From Mucidula mucida (taxonomy: Eukaryota > Basidiomycota > Agaricomycetes > Agaricales > Physalacriaceae), in NCBI GenBank assembly GCA_015501055.1, contig JADNYV010000115.1:50881-114880 (forward strand): a stretch of 64,000 nt of DNA. Reading direction: 5' to 3'. The translations under genes and the position numbers were made by a program. Positions within the stretch are counted from its first letter, which is position 1. Each line of letters opens with the position of its first letter. A model generated the notes under the pieces. The model saw only the letters and a list, made by a program, of their open reading frames with translations. It was not told the DNA's origin and ran no database searches. This document shows, one piece after another, positions 11,620 through 23,290 of the stretch.

Positions 11620-12178
11620 TAGACTGGTTTCATAGGCGGGGGTCTTATGGGCATCCTCAGTTCAGGGTTCTATTCAAGGTCCGACGTGTTTGCCGCTGTA
11701 AGCCGTCTGCACGTGCTCGGTTCGACGCGTCCACTTCAGTGCACCAACATCCGTTATCGTTAGCCATGGCGGCAATGCCAAAACCATCTATAGTCGGTAC
11801 AAGGGAGTATCTTTGGGTACTTCTTAGCAGTGTCATTTTGTTCCAAGGGCATTAACATGGGGAGGAGAATAGCACCGGAAGGATGGATGGATGGCAGGGC
11901 AGGACAGGAGATCTGGTTCGCAGCCTGTTGGCCTAAAGCCCTTTCAGAGAAACCGGGTCCATGCATCCTAAAATCTACGCGCAATCAACGCGTGTTACGG
12001 CGTGTATGGATGATTACAGTGGAATTTGAAGTACGGCTTGGCCACCGGCACCCAGGCGGAGCTTGAAAAAAATGATGAACGGGGGATGGCGATATTGCCC
12101 TGTCCGATGAAACCAGGCTCTATAGTGCGTGTCGAGTTCACTAGACAATACCGCAACTACTAGAGCCGCCCTCGGCTA
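11620..12178. mobile_element. Putative insertion of about 560 bp flanked by TTTTCAAAC
   Basis: TTTTCAAAC occurs at 11611-11619 and again at 12179-12187, while copy A has it once (about 2147-2155). The segment begins TAGACTGG and the reverse complement of its end begins TAGCCGAG, so any terminal inverted repeat is weak. A better inverted pair, CTGGTTTCAT (11624-11633) and ATGAAACCAG (12107-12116), lies near the ends. No transposase is seen. Insertion with target duplication is the simplest reading; a repeat-mediated deletion in copy A is the alternative. Confidence 0.5.
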
Positions 12179-12187
12179 TTTTCAAAC

Positions 12188-13492
12188 CGGGATGCTGTAC
12201 GACGTCATGAATTGTTCGCCTGAGCTGCGCCGCCTGAGCGCGCCTTACAGAAAGATGTACCCTTGTTATGTCTTTCCCTCACAACATAGAATGGTGATGC
12301 AATCCGTCAAGGCACTCTGAGGACCGGCCTTGCACTTGTCATATCAACATGGTGTGTAGATACACCGCATCGGCAGTATCGGAAGCACATCTTACGGCTC
12401 TGTGCAAACAGCCGACTCGTGAACTCAGTGGGCCCTCACTTCTGTCCCCTTGGTAACCGATGCAATCGGCATGACCGAGGCTTGGTGCGCCACACTTCCT
12501 CAGACATTTATCTAATGCTGACACCCACGATCACGGAGAACAAGGAGATAGGACATGCAATGCAAACAATGAATCTTGTCCCTGAAATGTCATCAGAGTC
12601 ACACTAAAGTGGGCGACGCTGCTCTGTGCATCTTGCCATCCACAGGCTCTTTGATTCTACCGGAATCGGAGGTGACGCTTGACTCGATGATGACACCAGA
12701 GAGAACCCCGTGCGGGAATGTCATCTACAACTTCTATCATTGAGCAGCATAAGGTAGACTACTTGCCGTCAAGCGCGCAACTTATGCTTGGGAGCTCCCT
12801 GCGATACAATTCTGAGCTCAACATACGAAGTCGGAAGTAGAACACAGTCGACGGAGAACCGATTACAAAACACACATGCTAGTACACGGTGAGGACATGG
12901 CTCTCTCCAGTTGCAGAAAGAACAAGAAAGACGGACTCGGAGATGGCTATTAGAGGGTCTCGCAACGTGCGGTCATGCCACAACATCTAACTACTTACTA
13001 CTAAAACTCTAAATCAAGACATACCGAGAGAACAAAACTTATGACTGTATAATTAACTGTAGGGAGGATGAGAAAGGTATTACTTGAACGGACAGTAGGG
13101 AAGATGAGAAAGACATTGCTCAAACTGCGGAAGGGAGTGTTAACTGGTCCTCGTTGCTCGATCATCATTTCATTCGCAGCTTCAGACGAACTCGTCGAAG
13201 AAGTGGATACAGCCACCAACACCCTGCCCTCATGTTCAGAAAACATCCTTAGTGAATCATATTTGTAGTACGTGCGACAACAGTTACGCCGCTAGATATA
13301 CCGTAAAAACTCGCGTGTGCGTTGGAGTCGCGCCACAGCCAAGAACCTCTTGCTGTTCTATCAAGTTCTGCAAGTATGCTAGCATCGATGCCGGCCGGAC
13401 AGATGAGAGTAACGAGAGATTTCATACTAGCATGCTATAGCTACACACAAGAATCTACAAACACCATTTTGACGCTTGGTGGTTTTCGGGCT
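12188..13492. other. Intergenic sequence, copy B
   Basis: This is the near-identical counterpart of 2155-3460. It holds no supported gene. It includes the downstream region of the complete reductase gene. Confidence 0.45.
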
Positions 13493-14842
13493 TCAAGGTT
13501 TGATAGGTGGAGCCAAAGGTTGCTTTGCCATCCGCGCTGTCGACGCAAGGAAACGGTTATACTCCGTGCCATCGCCCTTGAGAATGATTAGTTCTGCGCC
13601 TGCTGGGAGTAAGCCAAACATACAATCATGGTAGATGGGAATCCAGGATCAAATGGGTTGATGCTATCAAGGTACTTGATCTGCTCTGCGGATAGAGAAA
13701 TATCCAACGCCTCTATGTTGTCCTTGAGATGCTCGATCTTGCGTCCTCCAATAATGGGAAACACGTTCGTGGTTTTCTGCATAACATACGCGATAGCGAC
13801 TATCGCAAAAACGTCAGTAAAGTGCTCGAACTCGGAGACCAGAACAGAAACTCTTACCAGACGTCAAATTCCTAACGCCCACTTCCCCAGCGACCTTCTC
13901 CAATGCCCTGGACATCTTCACTTCTTCTTCGGTGCGCTCCGCTGACCTACTTCCGCCGTCGCCAGTCTCTTTGCGCTTCTGATCCTCCGCATCTGACCTC
14001 AGCTTGCCCGCAGCCAACACACTCCACGGCGCGAGCGCCATACCTTGCGCACGGGCCATCGGGATAATCTCGCGCTCAAACGACCTGTCGAGGACGTTCC
14101 ACAAGCCTTGGTAAATGACGAAGGGAGTCTTCCCGTGGTCTTTGGCATATTGATTCGCTTGGGAGACGACCCATGCGGGCGTGTCGGAGATGCCGAGGTA
14201 AAGGACTTTGCCCGAGAGCACGAGAGCGTGCAGGTTATCCATGACTTCTTCGATGGAAGTTTCGTAGTCCCACCAGTGCACGTAGAGGATATCGACGTAC
14301 GTGGTGCGAAGCTTCTTGAGCGACGCTTCGAGGGAGATGTGCATGGACTTGGAGCTGTTACCAGTGTAATTGACTTTCTGGGCAACCGAGTCGTCGTCGC
14401 GGAAGTAATTGATTGAGTACTAGAAGTACGAGCATCAGGGATTGATTCCGCAGGTTTGAGCATCCAAAGAATGCGATTTACCTTTGTAGCAATGACAAGC
14501 TGATCGCGAATTCCTCGTTTTTCCGCCCATTCACCAATGAAGATTTCGGAGGTCTGGTCTTGACTAAAGGTCTACATGAGAAACGTGGGCAACGCTGGAC
14601 ACAAGACGCACGTACTAGTTGTTCGCTGTGTCGATGAAATTTCCGCCAAGGTCAAAGTACGCGTCCAGCAACTTGAAACTGGCCTCCTTGTCCATGGATC
14701 CCATGAAGAAGTTCCATTTATCGCCGATACTCATCGCGCCCAGCTGGAGCGGCGACACTCGCACTCCCGCGCGGGAGGACAAGACGCGGTAGATACCGAG
14801 CTTCGATGGTGGAGGAGGAGCAGGAGGGAACAGACTCGACAT
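13493..14842 (-). CDS. Aryl-alcohol dehydrogenase-type aldo/keto reductase
   Basis: NADPH-dependent reductase of the AAD group, expected to interconvert aryl aldehydes and alcohols in the cytosol. Five exons join in frame: 14616-14842, 14482-14563, 13858-14419, 13624-13799 and 13493-13576. The introns have clear GT-AG ends (the last one is 47 nt with an AACTAATC branch site). The product is about 376 residues, the normal family length. Visible family features are [20 protein letters not shown] near the N-terminus, [10 protein letters not shown] with the catalytic Asp/Tyr region, [10 protein letters not shown] with the active-site His, VFPIIGGRK (NADP binding) and the C-terminal [13 protein letters not shown]. 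The ATG at 14842 (MSSLFPP) is chosen. A truncated copy lies at 3461-4023. The exact substrate cannot be told from sequence. Confidence 0.92.
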
Positions 14843-15344
14843 GGGGTGCAATAGTTTCCACGGCCTAAGTTGCAGCTGTTCCTTTTATATAGGCGACGTG
14901 GGCTCCACTTGGTCCGTCTCACTGACATGGGAAAAAGTGCTCAGTAATGCTATCGCCAGGAATATCTTTAAACGCGTGAGTCAGCATATATACGCGTTCG
15001 AGAAGTCTGAGATGATCAAAGCCACCGATTGAAAAGACATGAGCCTAAACATTGAAGCTTGAAGATGGAGGCTAGAGATAGTTACTCTCTCTATCCACAA
15101 CTCGTCACCTGTATCTCTATGTATACAGAATCGCTACGTCGAAGTTTCGATCCTTTCGAGTATTGTACTGCATGCAATGATGCACGGAATGTCCTGACTG
15201 ATGGCAGGTCACAAGGAATCTTCTAGGTTGTGAATTACGGCTTCGCCGAAAGGACGCGCAATGCGGATGCATTAATAAGCGAGTCCTTGTTTGTGGCGTT
15301 TCCAGTTTTTCTTCGGACCGACCTGGACGGGATAGAACGTGTAC
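14843..15344. other. Intergenic, nothing recognised
   Basis: About 0.5 kb between the reductase start and the left arm of the inverted repeat. No frame of note was found. Confidence 0.4.
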
Positions 15345-15415
15345 TAATTAGGTAGTACACAAGAGTACTATATACTGGCAGATGTAATCATGCACATAAA
15401 TGATTATTGTCTCTC

Positions 15416-16708
15416 TCAATACGACGTCGCACATTGAATCTCGACATTCCTCCGAAGCTTGCTCCTAACATGCTCGTCCAACCACGCCTTCGTCTCCTCC
15501 AAAACATCCTTCTTGATAGTCCTGAATGACAACACCTCCAGAGTCGGATAGCTCGCGCTATTGAGCGTCGGGACAATACTCCCCCAATCAATCATCTCGA
15601 AATCAGCCGCCTCCTCCATCGAGACATGAAATCGAATCTCTTTAAGAGAAGGAGACTCGAGTTTAGCGAGGATAGACGGGACATGCTTCGCTGATAGCCC
15701 TCGCCCCATGTACAGCGGATAAATGGCAAGGAGTCCAAATTGCAGAGTCTCCAAGTTGGTGAGAGTCCTCAAGTCTGCGGCGCGACAGAATGCATCTGGG
15801 TGCAATCAGAAGGCGTACATAGACTCAGTAATATCATACACACCTTGCCCGTCCGTTGAACCAGACGATGAATCTGAGAATCCGATTGCTAGACTAGTAA
15901 TCGAAGGCCCAACGTCATGCAGAAAGCGGGAAACATGATGCGCGTCTTTGACACTGATGCCTTCCAATTCAACCTTCGGGATCTTAATTGAACCTGGACT
16001 AGGACAAAGCCATGTCAGGAACTCGGCGCTGATGGCAATCCCATGTTGTAGAGCTAGAGACCGCAGAAACCGTGATGGCGGTGTCCTGACGATTGTATCA
16101 CCGCCAAGTTTAGGAGCACTATCCGAGTTTTCATCTATATACCGCAGGGCAAGATGCTCCAGATTGGTGCAACGTGAGACGAGCTCCGTCATATGGCTGA
16201 CCTTGTCAAACTGTGTAGATTGCATGTCCAAGTGCTTCAAATGCGGTCCAAAAAGCGGCAGACCCGCCCTCCACTCCTCTTCGGCCACATCGGTGAAACG
16301 CGCATGATAGAGGTATAGATCTTCCACGTTCGTTAGGAGCGCAAGTTGCGGGAGAACGCTGTTCAGCCACAGTGCTTCAGCAGGGTTCCGGTTGTAGCCT
16401 TCATGGAGGCGCAGCCGGCGGACGTGTGAGCGGAACGTGCAGAGGGAATGCGCGACGAGTGCGCCGAACGTAAGAGCGATAGTGCGGTCGTGATGTGGGA
16501 GATATACGGCGTTGAATATGTGCAGACGCGTGCGAGGGACCCATGATTGGCAGACTAAGGAGCATGAGAGGAGGGTCTTTACTGGTTTGGTCGAATTTAT
16601 CCGTAGGCTATATTCTACGGCGTAGTAAGTGGATTTGGCTTCTGCATCGAGGATATGCACATGGTCCAAAATGGCGTCGAATATTTCTGGGGGAAAGATG
16701 TCAGTCAT
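15416..16708 (-). CDS. F-box-like LRR protein, family 1, left copy
   Basis: Probable substrate-recognition subunit of an SCF-type ubiquitin ligase. Two exons: 15844-16708 and 15796-15843 as a 48-nt intron (GTGTGT...CACCCAG) before 15416-15795. Together they are 1,245 nt and give 414 residues. The N-terminus MTDIFPPEIFDAILDHV plus LLSCSLVCQSWVPRTRLHIF is a divergent F-box of the Agaricomycete type. The rest is leucine-rich (LALLTNVEDLYLYHARFT, LEHLALRYIDE, SLAIGFSDSS, LEVLSF), as in LRR-like substrate domains. It ends in a basic tail and has no signal peptide or membrane segment. Close paralogues with the same intron lie at 43075-44371 and 56170-57462. The substrate is unknown. Confidence 0.85.
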
Positions 16709-16865
16709 GGTGGTGGATGGTTAAGATGGAGACGCCCAGCGCTTTGTAACTAAGTAGCAGTGCGATCAATCCCGCACCGCTTTTAAGCGCCCAATCTAAA
16801 CACCGTTACGGTACCAATGATCTCGACATTGTTCTCAGCGTTCGTGGAGCTGATCCAAGGTAAGG

Positions 16866-17553
16866 TCATATTTCAAGAGACGAGTATAATGAACAAGTCA
16901 CTTTTACTTGTGACCTCAGCTTTCTTCTTACACGTTGCAACCAAACTTCCGCTTCTTTACACAGTTCGGCCTGCTCCTCCCAGAATATCAGGTTGAGCGC
17001 TTCAACTCGTAGATAGGTGGGACGATTCAAAATAGAGATTATCGCGTCCCAGCCCATCAGCGACACATCATTGACGGCGAGGCAGCAAATGGGGCCGAAG
17101 GAGATCTCTCTGACATCCGTTGACTCCATTGCTGACAGTATGTGCGTAACGTGGCGTGCAGCGGCAATGTTGGCAGGACATAATGCCCAAAGGGCCAAAT
17201 CGGATGGCGCGTAGTAGAGTCAACGAGGATGGGTTTGCGTGTTTGCAAAACAGATCTATGGATGAACATCAGCCAAGTTGACTTGTCAAACGGTTTCTGA
17301 ACATACCCTCTGTTTCGGTGTACGTTCCATCTTCGCTGAAACCAAGGGTCAGGGAGGTAATGGACGATCCGAAAACGTCGAGGCAGCGCGCGACAGGGAT
17401 GCAGTAAGATGATTTCAGGTCCTCGAATGATATGATAGACAGCGAGGGGGTGGCGTGCTGCTGGTGGAGGCAAGCCAGCGAACGACAGTCAGCGCCTCTT
17501 CGCCATGTAAGGAAACTTTCCTCAACTCTTGCGAAGGTGGAGGATACTCGCAC
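16866..17553 (-). pseudogene. F-box/LRR protein fragment, frameshifted (left copy)
   Basis: This corresponds to the C-terminal half of a family-1-like F-box/LRR gene: VARCLDVFGSSITSLTLGFS, then an intron and ADNDVSLMGW-type and EALNLIFWEEQAEL stretches. The F-box itself is absent. Compared with the right-arm copy (42252-42875) it lacks one C in a run near 17450. It also lacks 5 nt near 17175, where the right arm reads CCTGGACACCCAAC and this copy reads CCTGCCAAC. Both changes break the frame. It lies head to tail behind the complete F-box gene. Confidence 0.72.
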
Positions 17554-17692
17554 CCAAAAAAAGTAATGCCCAGCTATAGCCGCGCGTCTAATGACACCGG
17601 CAGTTTAGTGTGCGCACAAGCCCAACTTGGATGGGCGCCTTCAGCCGGAACTGCGGGCCGTGAGCCGTCGTCCTTTGCTCTTCACCACCACC

Positions 17693-18177
17693 ATGTCCCT
17701 CTCGACATCGGCCACAATGACTATCGGCACTCTTTTTGGCGTCATACCACTTTACTTTGCCCGGATGTACTTGCTACTCTTCCGGCACTCTGTCCTGACC
17801 ACCCAGCTCCTCGAGGCAGTTTCATTCCATGTTGTACTGGCCCTACTGCTCACCTATCGACGTCCGGATGACTCTGAAGTAAAAGACCATCCAGATCCGC
17901 AGGCGGAGGATATAGGACGAGACAAGGAAATCGCAGGACGCGTCGTCCTCGTCGACTGTGTCCTTTGGTTTTTGGGAATCCCTCTCACCATTTCTTCTCA
18001 TCCTGCTGGTATGTATGTTGCTGCTGTAACCAATTTATAACGTTCACGGGCATGCCAGTGATATTGACTTGTATCGCTGGTGTAATAACAGTCATTCTGT
18101 ATGGACCTGGCTGGTTACAACTACCTGGATGGAAAGGCACGCGTTATCCAGTGCGGGAGGGATTAAAGGAAGAGTAG
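17693..18177 (+). CDS. Small integral membrane protein, left copy
   Basis: I do not recognise a family. Two exons, 17693-18008 and 18059-18177, join across a 50-nt intron (GTATGT...GCCAG) in phase 1 to give 144 residues. Four hydrophobic stretches suggest four membrane helices: TIGTLFGVIPLYFARMYLLL, LLEAVSFHVVLALLL, VLVDCVLWFLGIPLTI and VILTCIAGVITVILY. A hydrophilic loop containing PDDSEVKDHPDPQAED lies between helices 2 and 3, and the C-terminus is charged. The gene is divergent from the F-box fragment and upstream of the FAD oxidase on the same strand. An intact copy lies at 41602-42086, so both arms keep an open frame. Confidence 0.72.
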
Positions 18178-18527
18178 CGGTGAGGTATGTTGCTCTCGTT
18201 TAGCATGTTACCATTCTCTAACGCGTAGTCGCGAAGGGTAAGCCGCAGCAAAAAGTGAAGGAGCAAGTTGGCAACCGTATTCGAGGAGCACGCCAAAATG
18301 TAGCGAAAAGAGGGATTTTTCACTCCAGCTGGTCGTATACACGATACTACTTTCGATTTATAGAGTGGCGCATCAGCGGCAATCCTTCATTAATGCGATT
18401 GTCATGTTGATGACGCTCGATCGGTCTGCCGCTAAAGTCGCCTCGTATTTGCCTCTCAGCCGCCCACTATAAACGTCCTAGGAATGTCTCGTTCCATATC
18501 ACTGATCTGTCTCTCGTTTCCTTTGAT

Positions 18528-20821
18528 ATGCTTCGCGTTCATCTTTTCGCTTTTCTAATTGCCAGTGGCTTGAGCCAAACTCGAGCTACTGCTAAACCGT
18601 CTGACTGGGCCGACCTCGAAGCCCGAGTGTCAGGTCGTCTCTACGAAGGGGTACCTTTTGCGCGTAGCTGTTTTGGCGGAGACGGGCACAACGACACGGC
18701 TTGTGCCTTAGTTCAAGCTGGATATGACGACGCTAGTAAATGCCCTCGTTGTTCAGAGTCATGAAATTGTAGTGACACGATTCTTCGTAGCTAACCGCAG
18801 CAGCTCCGCCAATGCTTATCTCAATCCTCAGTGGGAATCTTGCCAATCCTCTGGCGCGCAGTGTACATTGGATTACTTGGACCCGACCAACGCAGCGGCC
18901 TTTTCCGCACCAAGCACATGCGAGATGGGAAGCATTGCTACCCATTATGTGAGTTTCATTGCTTTTCTTAGCACCTTCATTGACAACGCGGACCTGATAG
19001 ATCGATGTCCAGTCTGCTGAAGATGTAGCTGTCGCGTTCAATTTCTCGAGAAAGACTGGAACACCTCTGGTCATCAAGAATACGGGCGTGCGTATCACTT
19101 TGGATTCTCTGTTTTTGCCTGATGAGGGACCCAGCATGACTTTATCGGAAGGAGCAGCGCTCCAGGATCTCTAGCTCTTTGGGTAGGTCACATTTCTGTC
19201 TTGCTTTCGTCTAACTCATTGCTCCTTAGACGCACAACCTCAAGAACGTCAGTATCTTGATAATATGGTGACCCTCACTCAATCTTTTCTGCAGATCACG
19301 TACAACCCAAACTTTGTTCCCCAAGGTAGCAATGCTGCGCCACAGACTGCTATGACCATGGGCGTAAGTCTTCTTCCTTCTTTGTTCAATATGATCTTCA
19401 TTGTTGATGAATAGGCCGGTGTGCAATGGCTCCAAGCATACAACTTTGCCGATGTCCACAATGTGACGATCGTAGGCGGGACTGATCCCACTGTAGGGAG
19501 TGTGGGTGGGTGGGTCCAGGTAGACGTTCATTTCCAAGACGTTGTCTCGCAGAGATCTAATATGCTTGGTAGGGTGGTGGCCACAGTGCATTATCCAACA
19601 CTATGGGCTTGGGCGTGGACAGAGTCCTCGAATTCAAAGTAGTCACACCCGACGGCCAGACGAGGATCGCCAACGCTGTTAACAATCCGGATCTCTTCTG
19701 GGCGTTGCGCGGAGGTTCGTGTTTCACCGTCCGGTTTACATCCATACTGAATCTTGCTTAGGTGGAGGTGGTACATTTGGCGTGGTACTCGAAGCTTCGG
19801 TGCTCGTCTCCCCGCAGGTAACACTACAGATGGCCATGGTCGCGATACCCTCGATCAACTACACCACTACCGAACGCTTATACACATTGCTCGTCGACAA
19901 TGCGCTCCAATGGGCGGACGACGGCTGGGGTGGATACGTCTCATTGGGCGCCGCATTCTTCGTCACGCCCAAGCTCGACGCTGCCGCAGCTGCATCTTCC
20001 ATGGATCCTCTAATTCAATTCGGCTCGAAGTTGCAGGACGCGCAAGTTATGGTCAAAGAATATCCATCGTGGCTGTCCTTCTTCTCCGAATTCTTCGCTA
20101 TGCAGCTCGCTTTTAGTGGGCGCCAGCCAGCGGGGTACAGCGTCGCCATGTCCTCGCGGCTCATCCCCAAGGCCAACTTTCAATCTGCGGATGACAGGAA
20201 GGAGCTAGTTGATGCGCTATTGACGGCGTACAATGTGACGGACACGATCCTATTTGATGTTACGGCGCCGACATCGTTTGCCGGGGACGGGCAAACAAGT
20301 GTTACGGAGGCGTGGAGAGAATCGGTGTATCATGTTACGTCGAAGGTGTTTTGGAATTGGAATGCGACGTTGGAGGAGAAGACGGACGCGCATGAGACTG
20401 TCGGAAGGGCAGTGGAGAGTTTGAGAGCGATTACGCCGAATGCGGCATATTCAGTGAGTTGACTTTGCGTCTTCATAACGCCTTTGTTGATAAAGTTGAC
20501 AGAGCGAGTCGGATGTCTACGAGCCTAACCATGAAGGTGCGTGTGATATTGGATGATTGAATAAGCTTCTGAAATTCATTCTCATTGCAGTCGCGTTTTG
20601 GGGATCAAACTATGCACGGCTTCTGGAGCTGAAGGACCAATAGTACGTGGATTAACAAACCGAGGCAGGACATCTTGTTGACTCTGTATCTCACAGTGAC
20701 CCGGAGCATCTTCTTGATTGCTGGCACTGTGGTATGTCGCTTTTCATCTCATGAACAATATTCTGATTTTCCTATAGTTGGCTGGCAACCCTCTTCCTCA
20801 CGTTTTTCGTGTTACCTCTAA
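18528..20821 (+). CDS. Secreted BBE-like FAD-linked oxidoreductase
   Basis: Flavin-dependent oxidase of the berberine-bridge-enzyme/VAO superfamily, acting in the secretory pathway or outside the cell; such enzymes oxidise alcohols, sugars or secondary metabolites. The signal peptide is [20 protein letters not shown]. About a dozen short exons with canonical introns can be joined without a break. The FAD domain shows [12 protein letters not shown] and [21 protein letters not shown], where the His is the usual covalent FAD site. It continues with [35 protein letters not shown] and [17 protein letters not shown]. The C-terminus has the BBE motif [20 protein letters not shown], then WHCVGW. The second flavin-binding Cys of bicovalent BBEs appears replaced (GTDPTVG), so a single covalent link is expected. 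A truncated copy lies at 40053-41251. Confidence 0.88.
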
Positions 20822-21256
20822 TTTATAATAACACCGGGCTAATGTCATTGCCACACTTTACTACTAAAGACGATACTTGGTCTGGATCCTCTCACGCCTC
20901 CGTTTGCCAGAACACGGCAGAGCGTGAGATCTTCAGCCTTTGAATCCGGCTCGACTCTACCAGACCTCCTGCAAGAATAGCTTTGCTTTGTCTGCCTGTT
21001 CTATAGCAAGCGCAAACTGGATACTCTCACCGCGTGCCTAGCCGTCTTCTCGACGTTCTCCCAGCTACATACTACGCTTCCTTCTCGCCCGTCGAATCAA
21101 ATAGACCCGGAGACCGTGGAGTGGCGTGAGCGATTGGCACAACACAAAGCCATGGGTTACAATACATCGCCGTTCACATCACATGCCTCTCGGTATTTAA
21201 GTGCGCCATGATAGATGCAAACACGAGACACCCAGTTTTCTCACTATACACTCACG
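20822..21256. other. Intergenic, upstream of hydrolase
   Basis: About 0.43 kb between the oxidase stop and the hydrolase ATG. A GTATTTAAG element near 21193-21201, about 60 bp before the ATG, could serve as a TATA-like box. Nothing else was recognised. Confidence 0.4.
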
Positions 21257-22436
21257 ATGGCTACACTTGCAGGTCCCCCGGGAGAATGCTGCTTCAAGAC
21301 CGTTCCGCACGAAGGCGACCCTATAGGCATAGTTGAGACTATTGGAGGCGCCCCGACATACGTCTCCGAGCCTCCGAGTCCTTCCAGTTCGCCTGGGCCA
21401 AAGCGTGTCATATTGTTCCTCGCGGACGTGTATGGCCCGATGTACATCAACAATAAACTCGTGCAGGATTATTTCGCTTCTCAAGGTGCGCTGGGCCTCC
21501 TTCATCCGTGATCATTGCTCTGTGATGAATGGGACACTGTAGGCTTCGCTGTGGTGGGGCTGGATTACTTTTTGGGAGACCCGATATATCCCCATTTTGA
21601 GGAAGAAGGGTGGGATAGGCCGAAGTGGATGGAGAAGTCGAAGAGGCAGGCGAGGGAAATGTTTCCCGCGTGGTTGGAGGGTGTGAAGCAGCGATATGGT
21701 GCGTGTGTGTTTTGCGTGCCACTCAATAGATGTGATGTGATTATTGCCTGTGGTGCAGGTGAAGATGCAAAGTATGCTGCTGTGGGTGAGATATCCAAGT
21801 ACATTCCCGTAGAAGAACCGAATGTTCATTATAACTGTGTAGGTTACTGCTTCGGCGCACCCTTCGTCCTCGAGCTCGGGGCTACGAAGTTCACTGTAGC
21901 TGGTACGTTCTCGTTCTCACACATGCCCTCGTCGATTAACGCTCCTAACAGGAGCGATCGCCCATCCAGCCTTCCTCGACGAGCACCACTTTCACAACAA
22001 CAAGAGTGCGCTATGTCACCCTTTACACCCATGCTACTTATATCTCATCTCATCACCAGGCCCTCTCATGCTCTCGTGTGCTGGTCCGTCAAACATCCTC
22101 CCTCTCTCACCTATCACACACAGTTGACTATTCCCAGAAACCGACCATACATTCCCTCTCGACGCGCGCCATCGCGCCGAAGGCATGCTCGTCGCCGCGC
22201 GCACCAAGTATTTCTTCCAGATCTTCTCCGGCGTCGAGCATGGCTTTTCAACTCGGGGCGATCCAGCCATCCCCGATGCTCGTATGCACTCATCCTCTTC
22301 TTGGTTGACTGTAGACTCACCCCCGACAGGTTGGGCAAAGGAAGAATCCGCCAGCGCGATGGTCAGGTGGTTTAGCAGATTCTGCGAGGAAGGCCCTACT
22401 CAAAGTACAGGTCGTCCAGCGAAGAATCTGGGTTGA
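21257..22436 (+). CDS. Dienelactone hydrolase-family protein
   Basis: Alpha/beta hydrolase with a Cys-Asp-His triad; family members open lactone rings in aromatic breakdown or hydrolyse other esters. The exons join in frame through short introns. They read MATLAGPPGECCFKTVPHEG, then RVILFLADVYGP and QGFAVVGLDYFLGDP. Next come GYCFGAPFVLEL with the nucleophilic Cys, AGAIAHPAFLDEHHF, ETDHTFP with the acid Asp, and GVEHGFSTRGDP with the His. The product is about 250 residues, normal for the family. The start follows a short leader with no signal peptide, so it is likely cytosolic. It lies just inside the left arm of the inverted repeat and has no counterpart beside the right arm. Confidence 0.87.
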
Positions 22437-22914
22437 TCCCATAAAAGGGTTGTTATTTTTCGTACTTGTGACTAGGGTAAATTAGCACATGCAAGAACAC
22501 AGGGCGCCTTTTGTTAGGAGTCTCCCCCTCGACAGAAAGAGGGCGATGAACATTGCTGAAGGTAATGACTGTACACAAGCATACCACGGATATCAGAAAC
22601 ATGGACGTTCGCGCCCAATGCACTGGGGTACAAACAACGCCTCTCCCAAAGTTGACACCTCGGGAAATTGTTCTCCGAAGCTAAGTAGTATAAGAGGAGA
22701 GTCAAGTGAGCCGGGAGGGGTTTGATATACTCTATAGCGAAATCGTAGTGGGTGGAATTGTGGCGCAGCATCTTGGGCACAGCTTGATAGACCTAAATCG
22801 TCGTTCGAATGAACAGACGTGAAGTACAGAAAAGGTTAACAATGTCTTCATTCAAATGATCAATGCAAGGCTTGAGCTCTGAGTCGCCCAGCTCTCAAAG
22901 AGCTAAGACAACTT
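22437..22914. other. Intergenic, nothing recognised
   Basis: About 0.5 kb after the hydrolase. The open frames present (for example 22489-22725 on +) carry no recognisable domain. Confidence 0.35.
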
Positions 22915-23290
22915 GGGCAGGTAATATGAATACTGGCCTGTTCTTCTTAAGGTCAAAGATCTTTCATCTATCTGTGTCGCCTCTCTTGCGTGCAGGAAAA
23001 AAACGGATCTGTGTCTATCTCCTACTGCCAATCTAGTTCCTTGTCTCGGGTTCTCAGAGAGGAGGTATCGCATCGCTCTTTCTTCATTTCGCGCACACTA
23101 TTCGAAACTCCGACCGATAACATCACACCCTCGAATCTGGAGGCATTGCGCTCTTGTAACGGTCCTCTTTGCCCCCGGACTCGAGCTCGTGGCGTCGATG
23201 TCCTTGGCGTTGAAGGATACACAAACGGTTGTTGTACTTACACTGAGTGTTCATGTAATTGGAATAGTAAAGAGATCCTGGCCGCAAGGC
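22915..23290 (+). pseudogene. Relic of GPI-anchored-type secreted protein gene
   Basis: The segment 23063-23230 matches the 5' exons of the gene at 52580-53270. CATCGCTCTTTCTTCATTTC matches the signal-peptide exon, and ARGVDVLGVEGY corresponds to LSVDVLGVEGD. The start codon position is altered and no continuation of the C-terminal exon is found. The upstream part (22928-23020, containing CATCTATCTGTGTCGC) matches the reverse complement of about 37250-37400, so promoter and 5' end were duplicated together with the relic at 36560-37410. A 197-codon frame (22990-23583) overlaps it, but I do not think it is a working gene. Confidence 0.5.

Larger units (their letters stand above)
10390..13985. 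repeat. Segmental duplication, copy B
   Basis: This is the direct repeat of copy A (1-4023). It lacks the hAT-like insertion but has its own extra segment (11620-12178). The central part 12188-13985 is almost identical to 2155-3955. The left limit cannot be fixed because the matching part of the kinesin in copy A lies outside the window. Confidence 0.9.
15345..19732. repeat. Large inverted repeat, left arm
   Basis: This arm matches the reverse complement of 40053-44412. Matching points have coordinate sums of about 59,780 throughout (for example 16708 with 43075, and 18528 with 41251), so the arms are collinear with few net indels. The outer edge fades just past the F-box stop codon. The inner edge falls within an intron of the FAD oxidase gene, right after the LFWALRG exon. 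Confidence 0.93.
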
